From positions 620,001-684,000 of the forward strand of contig JACEFO010001874.1 of NCBI GenBank assembly GCA_015342445.1: 64,000 bases of DNA. The letters run 5' to 3'. The notes under the pieces are model-generated. The model made no database searches, had not been told where the DNA came from, and was given only the letters and a program-made list of their open reading frames with translations. Position numbers and translations under genes: made by a program. Of the stretch, positions 31,643 through 41,154 are shown piece by piece. The DNA comes from Digitaria exilis. Lineage: Eukaryota > Streptophyta > Magnoliopsida > Poales > Poaceae. Position 1 is the first letter of the stretch, and every line of letters starts with the position of its first letter.

Positions 31643-33293
31643 TGTTGGCACTTCTTAATGTCACTGGAATTGTGCCGTTAGAAAGCCAGTGGGAAACTCT
31701 TACCCTATAGAATAAAATATTCTACAAGCGCACAGAATGACCGTGTAGCACTTCACCTTGGAGTATTCCAGGGTATCGTAAATTTCCACTGGGAAGCTCT
31801 TTGGTTAAAGTGATATTGAGAAATTATACCAGGAACACATTCTAGAAATATACACCAACTATCTTAGCGAGATAACTGGGGCGCAAAGATATGATAGGTG
31901 GCTGCCCTAAATGACTTAGCTTATCTAAAAGGTAAGCTAGATAGAAGGTCAAAATGACCAGCGACACAGGAGACTTCTACACTTAGAGATAGAAAAGAAG
32001 CTGGGAGAGCAACGAGCGAGAAAGGATTCCTAAGACACTCCTAAACTTATCAGAAAGCCTCTAAAGATCTAGACTAGAACTCTACCTAGCTGTCGGGGAA
32101 AAGAGCTTACTTCGGCGGCTGGAAGAGGAAAGGTCCAGACGGGATAGAAGGGGGACCTAACGGCAACCTGCAACTACTGCTATGAAAACACCCGAACGTT
32201 GTGGTCGCACCAAGGACGGACAAGGTTGTCACCACTTGCCACCTCCCACTCTCTTTCCGTGGGGTGGAACACAATTCTAGCTAACACCTAACCAAACACC
32301 ATGTCTGGGTTCGATGCTAGGATTTCTTGTGAGGCCTTCACAAGAAACCCCCCTCTACCTAGGAGACGACTAAATCTCCTAGTCCGGGCGAGAAACCTGT
32401 AAGGTAAAAACCTGACAAACTAACTAGACTCTAACTGAATCTAAAGGTTATGAAATGAAAGGATCACACTACTTTCCTAGATAAACTAAGGAAAGCAGGA
32501 AAGGAAAGCTTAACCGATAAAGTAAAGAAGATAACTATATTGATAAAGGAAATATTCGAAGTATAAAGAAAAGATACAAGAACTTTACCCGATCTCCGAG
32601 AGACTCCGGAACCTCGAGGCAAGCTCGACTCAACTCTAACTCCCAACTCTAATCTACTCTAGAAAATATAAAAAGTAGAGAAGCTCCTTCTTGTGTGTGT
32701 TGAGAAGTGAAGTGGAGGCCTCCTTTTATAGCTTGAGCAAGTCGGTTGAGCATCTTGGCGGTTAAGTTAGCTCAGCATGCAACCGTCCTCAGAAGAGTGC
32801 CTCGACCGGAGTCGGTGGCCGGCCGTTCCGCCGGCTCCTGGCCGCTCGGCCAGGGTTGGTCGCCATCTGGCACCGCCTTTCGCAGCAACGCTCTGGATTG
32901 CCTCCTGGTGTCAGTCGTTATGACGGTTATTAACTGCCTGGTAGTGAAGGCATGCAAGTGGGCCATCTAATCCATGTGATGTGCCTTTCGGGCCCTTTGA
33001 TCAAACCGTCATTGGATGAATGGCTTGGATGCTTTGCATGTGTGCTAGTTTGCTCCTGGATCAGTGACTTGTCATTTGGCTGAAATGTCTAGCCGGCCGG
33101 TCAGGACTTGGCCGGTCGGCCAGGCTTTTTGCCCATTTTTGTCCTATTTTCTGCCACGTGTCCCTGCATTCACAACTTCACCAAAACTTGTGGAATTTGT
33201 TAAATATAAGCAAAATATACATGGAACATTGTGCAAAGTTCTCATTTTATCCGAAATGTTGACGGTCACAAGGTGTCACAATGACCGTCAACA
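31643..33293 (-). repeat. 5' LTR of the Athila element
   Basis: 1,651 bp, TATA box at 32721-32731 (minus). It differs from the 3' LTR by scattered substitutions. Confidence 0.92.
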
Positions 33294-33298
33294 CAAGT

Positions 33299-34951
33299 GT
33301 AGACACATTGTCCTAGCTCTGATTCTCCATCTCCCCCAGGGATCTCCAGATCGATGTCCCCCAGCCATCTAGCACCATGTCTACCTAAACCCGTGCATAT
33401 CCTACAGGTATTGATACTCCATGTATTGTACCGCCTTGGACTGGCGGCTCGACAACACCATGAGCCACTTTCTTTGTCTTTCTACCCACTAGAGCGTGAA
33501 GCGTGCATGGAGTCTTGACGGTTATATTGTCCACATTGTCCCGTTCGTCACTTCTAGGTGTGGCTTGTTGGTGCTCTATGGATGCAACACTGCTCGGTTG
33601 CACTAATGAGGAACTGGTGACATGATCATGCCCAAGTGCCAGGGCGACTTGCTGCCTAACTTCTTCTTGTATGTTCTCACTATATGCGGCAACTTGCTCT
33701 TGGAGAGTACGAATCTTTTCGTCTATTTCTTCCCTTTTTCTGCTTCGGCTCCTGTAAGTGTCACTGTATGCAGAGAAGGCTTTCTTCCATGGATATATTC
33801 CTATGCCTCGGGCACGACCAGTGTGCTCAGGGGTCCCGAGGGCGTACGTCAGCTCGTCTTTCTCTCGATTAGGCTTCATCTTTCCAGCTACCACAAGTCT
33901 TAAAGCCTCTTCCATCCTATCTGCTGCCTCTCGCAATTGGTCTGAAGTAATCAAGGCTCCAGTTTATGGATCAAGTCTCCCACCATGAGCAAAGAAGAAG
34001 TGTTTTGCCCTTGTTGGCCACTCAAGGGTAGCCGGTGCTCGGCCCTTCGCAATTAGGTCTGACTCCCACTTCTCCCATTTAGGAATCGCCTGATATACCC
34101 TGTTGGCCTTAGACAATGGAAGTGGAGCTTCCTGTGAGAGTTTTCGGTGTTCCTTGCAACTACCTGCTGTCTCTCTTCTGCGAGGGTGTTCTGAATGAAC
34201 ACATCCCAATGATCACGGAGCTTCTGGTACTTGGTTTCAAAATCCGGGGTGAGACCCTTCTTGATGATGTCTTTTTTCAGGTTTTTCTTGAAAGTCTGGA
34301 AACTAATTGCCATCTTTTTTAAAGCATATTCCTTGACTTTCTGTTCTACGCCTTCACCTTCGGGGACTGTGAAGTGTTCAAGCATCTGTTCCCAGCACAT
34401 TTCTTTCTCACGCTGAGGAACCACATCTAGTGGAGTGTATTCTTCAGGTGTACCCTTTGGGGCTTTCCATTTAGCAAAGTTGATGGGGATATTTTCTCTA
34501 ACATAGTATCCAAGTTGATTCACAAACTTGACCTTAACATCACCCGGAGCCTTTGGCTCGCCCTCATCGTCTATCTCTGTTATGATTACACGCCCGTGCA
34601 TCTTTGCTTTCGTGCTCCGTTTACACTTCCTCGATCCAGATGCCTGCCAAAGTTATACAAGCATTCTTATAATGTGGTTCTTTATACTGCTTTGATGTGT
34701 ATAGTGCATCATGGCTCATATACAGTATGTTTAATAACCTGAGACACGGGGATGTCTTCCTCCTGATCTTGGTTGTTTTCATTACTGGCATCGTCACCAT
34801 CACCAGTCATGTTTAAATACTGACTCCCATCACCATCATAATCTTCTGGAGGTAATTGGAAGCGGGGTTCACCATCACCCATCAAATTATCCAAGAACTC
34901 ATTCATGGGATCATCCTCACCAGCCATGTCCTTGTACAACCTTCTGTGCAA
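33299..34951 (-). pseudogene. CACTA-2 second gene, 5' part: TNPA-like / Transposase_24 region
   Basis: Minus-strand exons start with MHRRLYKDMAGEDDP (34951) and an acidic N-terminus. They continue with a block from 34601 (FVNQLGYYVRENIPINFAKW, then a Lys-rich KKNLKKDIIKKGLTPDFE) and a block from 33954 (ALGTPEHTGRARGIGIYPWKKAF, followed by a coiled-coil-like EEIDEKIRTLQEQVAAYSENI). This is the layout of the En/Spm second protein family (Transposase_24, PF03004), the partner of TNP2 that binds subterminal repeats. A frameshift or intron border near 34200 separates the blocks. Downstream the gene runs into the Athila insertion at 33293 and resumes at 23446. Confidence 0.75.
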
Positions 34952-34985
34952 TTAAGAACTTAACAAGTTAATGTTTAGGTTAAAT

Positions 34986-35036
34986 TTCGGGGTTTAGGGT
35001 TTTTAGGGTTCGGGGTTTCGTGTTTCGCGGTTTCGG
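34986..35036. repeat. short telomere-like degenerate repeat
   Basis: The run ggggtttagggtttttagggttcggggtttcg resembles plant telomere units (TTTAGGG)n in decayed form. It lies between the two transposase genes of CACTA-2. Confidence 0.5.
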
Positions 35037-35132
35037 ATTTTCAGGGCTACATATTTAATCATACGATAAAAGATATTATACTAGTTTACTAATACAAGGT
35101 GATAGGGGGTAATTTATAATAATACAAACATT

Positions 35133-36706
35133 TTAGGAGCTAATTTGGACTACATCGTTTTGCAACCTCATGAGTTTTCTTGGATCAATTACCTTCTGAG
35201 AGATTTCATTGAGGAACGCACAAAGCTTTACGATTGCCAGTCTCAAATTCTCTGGTAGGATACCCCTCAATGCAACTGGAAGCAATTGTGTCATGAGGAC
35301 ATGACAGTCGTGTGACTTAAGATATGTGAATTTCTTTTCTTTCATCTGAATTATTCCCTTAACATTGAAAGAGTACACGGACGGGATCTTAATAGTATTC
35401 AAGCAATCAAACATTCTCTGCTTTTCCTCTTTGCTAAGAGTGTAGCTAGCAGATCGTAAGTAGTGTCGTCCATTATCTCTCTTTTCTGGATGTATTTCTT
35501 TTCGCAGCCCCATATGTTTCAGGTCCTGATGAACTTGCGTTTCAAGAAAATCCATGGAGGTAGGTTGAATATACATAGGGTGACAGGCCATGTGCTGTTG
35601 CTGCTGCTCATATCACCAAATGGGTTCATTCCATCTATACTTAGGCCAAACCTTATGTTCCTCGCTTCCACATCAAAGGCTGGATACTCCCTGTCAATGT
35701 TCCTCCACTGGGACCCATCTGTGGGGTGTCTAAGCAGCCCGTCTTGCTTGCGTTCCTCTTTGTGCCACCTCATCAACTTAGCTTTTTCCTTGCTTCTGAA
35801 CTAACGCTTCAGACGTGAAATTATTGGAAAATACCACATGACCTTAGCAGGAACTCTCTTCTTTACAAGCTCCCCATCAACATCACCAGGGTCATCTCTC
35901 CGAATCTTATACCGTAGTGCGCCACAAACAGGGCAAGCATTCAGGTTCTCATATTCACCGCGGTACAAGATACAGTCATTAAAGCATGCGTGGATCTTAT
36001 GGACCTCTAGTCCAAGAGGGCAAACAACACTTTTAGTCTTGTATGATGTTGAAGGCAGAACATTATCTGCGGGGAGCATATCTTTTACAATAGTCAGTAG
36101 CTACCAAAATCCTTTATCGCTAACCCCATTGGTTGCCTTCCATTGCAACAATTCAAGTGTGCTACGAAGTTTCTTGTGACCCTTCTGGCATCCCGGGTAC
36201 AACAATTTCTTGTGATCCTCCAACATCTTTTTAAACTTCTTTTCATCCAATGCAGATGTACATTCTCTTTGGGCTTCTAGCAAAACCTTACGAAGCTCGT
36301 CGGTTGTTTCCTCTTCTTGGACATTTTCCTCAGTCTCATCCATTTGGTCGTCATCCTGAAAGGCACCGGCTTCATGCATGTGAACCCAGTCTGGAAGTTC
36401 TTCTTCTTCTTCTTCTTCTTCTTCTTCTTCTTCTTCTTCTTCTTCTTCTTCTTCTTCATCTCCCATCAAGACTCCAGGTTCACCGTGCTTGGTCCAGAGA
36501 CAGTAGTTCGGCATGAAACCTTCGCTAAAAATATGGGCGTGAAGAGTGCTTCGCTTTGAGTATTCTTTGCAATTCTAGCAAATTCTGCAAGGACAACTCA
36601 TGAAACCCTGTGCTGAACGGTTGGTCTCTGCAGCATCGACAAATTCCTTTAAGCCATTGATCCACGCAATGCAGCAACAATCGCCGTACATCCATTGTCG
36701 GTCCAT
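35133..36706 (-). pseudogene. TNP2-type transposase of CACTA-2, with stops and a core deletion
   Basis: ATG at 36706-36704, just after a splice-acceptor-like 'ttgttacag'. The N-terminus MDRQWMYGDCCC..., with the Cys pair SCPCRIC, is the transposase-associated domain (PF13963). After a poly-Glu tract encoded by (ttc)n come NACPVCGALRYKIRRDDP, VMWYFPIISRLKR, LMRWHKEERKQDGLLRHP and FGLSIDGMNPFGDMSS, characteristic of TNP2 (PF02992). The frame is unbroken in phase but has three stops, all TAG (36575-36577, 36101-36103, 35801-35803). Near 35525 the sequence jumps from NLPPW to a much later part (KSHDCHVLMTQLLPVALRGIL), so most of the catalytic core is gone. The C-terminus after 35133 is also lost. 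Not functional. Confidence 0.85.
36395..36457. repeat. (ttc)n microsatellite coding for poly-Glu in TNP2
   Basis: About 20 uninterrupted ttc units on the plus strand, giving a run of Glu in the minus-strand transposase frame. Confidence 0.95.
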
Positions 36707-36844
36707 CTGTAACAAGAGAAGGAATTATAGAATATTTGTTTGGACAATACTTTTAATTTATAAATACATAACAAAACATTATTATGAATTATATCCATGC
36801 ATAGTCATATTGAAATAAAAGAATTGAATCAAATAATAATATAT

Positions 36845-37440
36845 ATAAATAGCCATTCATATTTCATATTGAAATAATAAGAATTGAATCAAAGATAATA
36901 TTAGCATGTGTTAGATAATATATATAAATAGCCATTCATATTTCATATTGAAATAATAAAATTTGAATCAAAGATAATATTAGCATGCATTAGATAATAT
37001 ATAATTATCTAGAGATAATATATGAAGTACCAATTACTCTCTAATTATTTTCTCTAGATAAAATAATTATTTCAATAATGCTTGGTGAAGTAATATTCTT
37101 CCTAACTAAAATAACAAATTTTACTAAACATTTTGCTAAGTAGCTATTTCCACCTTAAATTACACTAATCAAATAAATTTCTATAACAAATATATGAATT
37201 ATAGCCATTAATGAGATAATATTAGCATGCATTAGATAATATATAATTGTCGAGAGATAATATATGAAGTACCCATTACTCTTTAATTATTTTCTCTAGC
37301 TAAAATAATTATTTCAATACTGCATGGTCAAGTAATATTCTTCCTAGCTAAACTAAAAAATTTTACTAAACATTTCACTAAGTAACTTTTTCTCCCTTCA
37401 ATTGCACTAATCAAATAATATTCTATAACCACATATTGAT
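36845..37440. repeat. AT-rich nested tandem duplications in the TNP2 leader of CACTA-2
   Basis: An 84-bp unit (ataaatagccattcatattt...gataatattagcatg) occurs twice at about 36845-36975. A larger unit of about 238 bp starting at 'gataatattagcatgcattag' occurs at about 36976-37213 and 37214-37440. The stretch probably lies in the 5' untranslated intron of the transposase gene. Confidence 0.75.
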
Positions 37441-37715
37441 TTATCTAACAAAAAAGATGAACAAATCAAAATAGAGAGGTGAATTTCTCTCTACCCAACC
37501 TCAATCCAAGAATTTCTCTAAGTTTAAAGCATCAAATGCAATATACTAACCATCAAAGAGAGGAGAATCAAGCTACTAACCTTAGATACACTTAGATTCA
37601 CGAAAATTTGCACAAAATGAAGAAAAAAATGGGCATGACCTCCCCTAGGACTTCATTCTCTCAGAGCAAACGAGGAAGAGCTTCAATGCCGACAGTGGTC
37701 GGGAAGAGGAAGAAG

Positions 37716-37727
37716 CCTTTTTTATAG
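37716..37727 (-). promoter_or_regulatory. TATA box of the CACTA-2 transposase gene
   Basis: On the minus strand ctataaaaaagg is preceded by the subterminal palindromes (accggttggt...) and followed by a leader that runs toward the transposase ATG at 36706, with a probable intron in between. The position, just inside the element's 5' end, fits the gene orientation. Confidence 0.6.
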
Positions 37728-37808
37728 CCGGTGAGTTGGTGCCGGTTGGTAACACCAACCAGTACTGAATGCAAGCAAACAGTACCGGCTGGTAACAATA
37801 GCCGGTAC

Positions 37809-38537
37809 TGATTTCTTGCAAGCAATCGAAGAACTAGCAAGAACAAATACTACAAGTGCTGAATCACGAAATATAGATGAAGGTTTTCAAACTCAAACTC
37901 AACAATGGTGGGGTTCCGATTACAAGACGGGTGGCTGGATCAGCACACGCACTTGAAGGCAAGTAGCAAAGGCTAAACTTGATCTAAACAAAACCCAAAC
38001 TGTTCTTGACAGCGGCCAAGGGAAATTAGTATGTGGGAGGGTGACCGGAGAGGTGCTGGGGTTGTCCTCCAACCCTAGGATGCGTCTGTAATGAACTCAA
38101 CTAGATACACGGCCCATGGGCCAAAATAGCGGCGACGCAGCACCGTGGGCTGAAAAGGTCTCGGTAGTATTTTGATTATTGAGGCTGACTCCAAATAGAT
38201 ATGAACTTGAGGGTGGATCTGTTGGAAAGTAGACTTGATAAGATTTCCATGAAGTACTTGAACGCCCAAGACGGAGTCCGTATGAAGTTGTGGCAGTCAT
38301 CACAAGTTGGTGCTGTCCTGCAGTACGAATCCAGCGCGTGCAATGCCCCTCTCCGTGTTATCCACGCCATCATTCCCGAGTACAACAAGAGTGCACGCAT
38401 CTCCATTGTCTAAACATGAATAAGAGCTTAAGAATAAACTTACTTGATATTGAAGTTGACGACCACGGGCACGACTAATAGGACCAACTGGTGTTGGCGG
38501 AGGTAGGGATGTATCGACGGTGTTGATGTCCTCATCA
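37809..38537 (-). mobile_element. CRM-like LTR fragment inside the 3' subterminal zone of CACTA-2
   Basis: Read on the minus strand it starts TGATGAGGACATC, like the LTRs of elements A and C. It shares their first 100 bp, including the coding stretch PPPTPVGPISRARGRQLQ. Further on it keeps LTR landmarks such as 'gtttgggttttgtttaga' and 'gttcttgctagttcttcg', and ends 'gaaatca'. No direct repeat flanks it. It is either a truncated solo LTR or DNA captured by the CACTA element. Confidence 0.65.
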
Positions 38538-38656
38538 ACCGGTACTAACGGACATGGGACGAATGTGCCATTTTCCTATAGTGCATACTAGCATTATCTA
38601 AGAAAGCTAAGATCAGGTGGGCAAAAACTTCATTGCTCCCCCTTTAACTATATATT

Positions 38657-39216
38657 TGATGAGACAAGTTTTTTTTAAATATTTATCAAAGTACAAATAG
38701 AGCGTGTCTTGAGTCACTGCCATTCATAATATTATGTCGCCCACCCGGGACTATGTAAGGTACATCAAGGCCGTCAAACTGGCGCCAATCAAAGCAGAGG
38801 TGGCTGGGCTGCTAGAAGTTGCCACCTTGGAATCGCCATGATGTCGCTAGCATGTGCATGTCTGCTCGAGGGATGACCTCATGAATACAACCATTTCTTT
38901 ATTTATCCCATCTTTTGGCACCCCCTCAGTGCTCGTGGAGTACTAGTGCATTCATAGCGATGCAACCGTACTGTCATAGTGATCGAAGCAGCTTGTATAG
39001 GAACATGCTGCCAGAAAAGAACGAAGTAAGAAAAGAGGGGAAAAATAATAGAAAAAAATGTGAGGAAGGGTACTTAGCGAATGTCCATGCCAATTCCTTC
39101 TGGTGTATGAACTTACTTGATGTTGAAGTTGACGAGCACGAGCACGAGCACGAGTAATAGGACCAACTGGTGTTGGCGGAGGTAGGGATGTACCGACGGT
39201 GTTGATGTCCTCATCA
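38657..39216 (-). repeat. 3' LTR of element C
   Basis: 560 bp, from TGATGAGGACATC (39216, minus) to ACTTGTCTCATCA (38657). Start and end match the LTR ends of element A (TGATGAGG / CTCATCA). A polypurine tract, AAGAAAGGGGGGA, adjoins at 39217-39229. The pol frame continues into the LTR and includes an RARARAR run from a (gagcac)n repeat at about 39133-39155. Confidence 0.75.
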
Positions 39217-40371
39217 TCCCCCCTTTCTTGCATTTGAGTCGTCCTCGACTCAAGTTCATCTTCCTCTCCCAAATATGGTCTCAAATCTGCAACATTAAAA
39301 GTGGGACTAACCCCAAAACTTGCAGGCAAATCCAGCTTATATGCATTATCATTTATCTTCTCTAACACTTTAAAAGGTCCATCCGTCTGTGGCAGCAATT
39401 TAGATTTGCGCAATTCAGGAAACCTTTCTTTTCGCAAATGCAGCCAAACTAAATCTCCAGGTGCAAATTGTATTTCCTTCCTACCTTTGTCACCAGCATT
39501 CTTATACTTAGCATTCATACGCTCTATATGTTCTTTAGTGGTTTCATGCAATTTTAACATCAACACAACATGTTTACTAACATCAAAATTGATCTTTTCA
39601 GAAGTTGGCAAAGGCATTAAATCTATGGGAGCACGAGGCAAGAAACCATAAACAATCTAAAATGGGCACATCTTTGTGGTCGAATGCAGCGAACGATTAT
39701 AAGCAAACTCAATATGAGGCAAACATTCTTCCCACATCTTAATGTTTTTTCTTTAAAACAGCCCTTAACATGCTAGACAAGGTTCTATTCACAACTTCAG
39801 TTTGACCATCAGTTTGGGGATGACATGTAGTAGAAAACAAAAGTTTAGTCCCCAATTTCAAAACACAATGTTCTTCAAAAATGACTAAGAAACTTAGCAT
39901 CACGATCAGAAACAATTGTATTTGGCACACCATGCAAATGAACAACTTCACGAAAGAACAAATCAGCAATATGAGTGGCATCATCTGTTTTATGACAGGG
40001 TATTAAATGTGCCATTATAGAGAATCTATCAACAACCACCAAAATACTATCATGTCCATTCCTAGTCCTTGGCAAACCCAGCACAAATCCATAGAAATAT
40101 CCTCCCAAGGAGTACTAGGAACAGGTAAAGGCAGATACAAACCGTGTGGATTTAACCGTGACTTAGCTTTTTGACATGTTGTGCAACGAGCAACAAATTG
40201 CTCCACATCTCGTCGCAACCGTGCCAAAAGAAATGACCAGCAAGTATGTCCTTCGTCTTCTTTACACCAAAATGCCCCATCAAGCCACCTACATGAGCTT
40301 CCTGCAACAACAGCAAACGAACGGAGCTAGCTGGAATGCATAGCTTGTTTGCTCGAAACACAAACCCATCA
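39217..40371 (-). pseudogene. integrase region of element C
   Basis: Minus-strand pieces in shifting frames encode the zinc-binding region (LLLLQEAHVGGLMGHFGVKK...), HPQTDGQTEVVNRTL with the catalytic Glu, and the C-terminal domain (DLVWLHLRKERFPELRKSKL, GPFKVLEKINDNAYKLDLP). The final piece (39641-38952) runs through SPTFNVADLRPYLGEEDELESR into the LTR. At least four frame changes (near 40227, 40108, 39984 and 39739) show strong decay. Confidence 0.85.
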
Positions 40372-41154
40372 TGATGAGGACATCACTTCTACGGACATAC
40401 ACGAGGCTTCACCGCTGGACATCCAAACCATTGAAGGTCCAATTACATGAGCTCGTGCGAGACAACTAAATTTAGAGGTGAGCTCGCTCCTAAATGTTCC
40501 TATTAATAGTTTTGAGAATGAGTTACTACCTATTGTTTATAATGTGATTAGGAACCAAGGAGAAGATAAACAAACACATAAATGATGGCTTGGAGGTGTG
40601 GAGGACCAGCGAGGGTCAGCCAAGCTACATGGAGGCCCATTAAAACTCGAGTTCGAGTCCACCTCGGAGTCCAGGAGCTGCCTTCGGTAAAACAGACGCC
40701 CAGGTCACATCCGGAGTCCAATTTTGATGATCCACATATGGTTGGAAAGAAGATTTTATATAGCTTCCAATGGCTTTTGTTTGAGACCCAAATTCATCCG
40801 GAATCATCGGGAATCATCCAAACAAGATGGCGTCTAGAATCTGTCCCGGTGCTGCGTCACCCTCTTTTGGCCTTTGGGCCTTGTATCGTCGTCGAGTCCA
40901 TTAGGGGGCGTGTCCAGGGGTCATCCACGACCCTAAGCTCTATAATTCAGTAGCCACCGCCTTCCTTAGGGTTTGGGTTTTGCTTTAGATTAATCTATGT
41001 TTAAACAGTCGCCGTCTTCGGTTTGTAGAACTCCAACTTGTGTATTTAATCATTCATCCGCAGATTGTGACCAATATTGAGAGTTGCGTTCTTTCAAGTT
41101 CTTGCTTGTGTTCTTCATTTCGCTTGCAGGGATTAGCCTTCTTGGCGAGGTCAA
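40372..41154 (+). repeat. 5' LTR of element A, first part
   Basis: 783 bp, interrupted at 41154 by element B. Bases 41150-41154 (gtcaa) form one half of the target duplication. Confidence 0.92.

Larger units (their letters stand above)
23452..33293 (-). mobile_element. Athila-type Ty3/gypsy LTR retrotransposon lacking pol
   Basis: LTRs of 1,653 and 1,651 bp start TGTTGACGG (minus strand) and end TTGCCAACA-type CA. The 5-bp target duplication CAAGT lies at 23447-23451 and 33294-33298. Read on the minus strand: 5' LTR (33293-31643), a primer site for tRNA-Asp, gag-protease (31358-29151), a GC-rich region with a TATA box, an ATHILA ORF1-type gene (about 28132-26497), a non-coding stretch, a polypurine tract and the 3' LTR. 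RT, RNase H and integrase are absent, so the copy depends on other elements. The LTRs are about 98% alike by eye, so the insertion is fairly recent. Confidence 0.9.
21144..38583 (-). mobile_element. CACTA-2, a CACTA transposon with degenerate transposase genes, split by an Athila element
   Basis: The left end is CACTACAAAAATGCCC (21144). The right end reads inward as CACTATAGGAAAATGG (from 38583). The 3-bp target duplication CAT lies at 21141-21143 and 38584-38586. Subterminal DNA at both ends holds accggtact/ccggttgg palindromes. On the minus strand the element carries a TNP2-type transposase relic (35133-36706), then a second gene with a TNPA-like/Transposase_24 part (33299-34951) and a Ulp1-like protease part (21657-23446). 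Athila splits this gene. Stops and an internal deletion show that the copy is no longer autonomous. Confidence 0.9.
38657..40371 (-). mobile_element. element C, CRM-like Ty3/gypsy, 3' portion
   Basis: The minus-strand element ends with its 3' LTR at 38657 and reads rightwards through integrase to 40371, where element A is inserted. It resumes at 62828 and leaves the window at 64000. The target duplication CATCA of element A (40367-40371, 62828-62832) proves the two parts were once contiguous. Its 5' LTR, gag and protease lie beyond the window. Confidence 0.85.

Noticed and set aside
35801..36577. Idea that the three TAG codons of TNP2 mark programmed readthrough
   Set aside because: The catalytic core is deleted downstream, so the gene is dead anyway. 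Simple decay is enough to explain the stops.
38176..38413. Overlapping open frames in the CRM-like LTR fragment considered as a gene
   Set aside because: They align with the untranslated part of CRM-type LTRs and show no domain.
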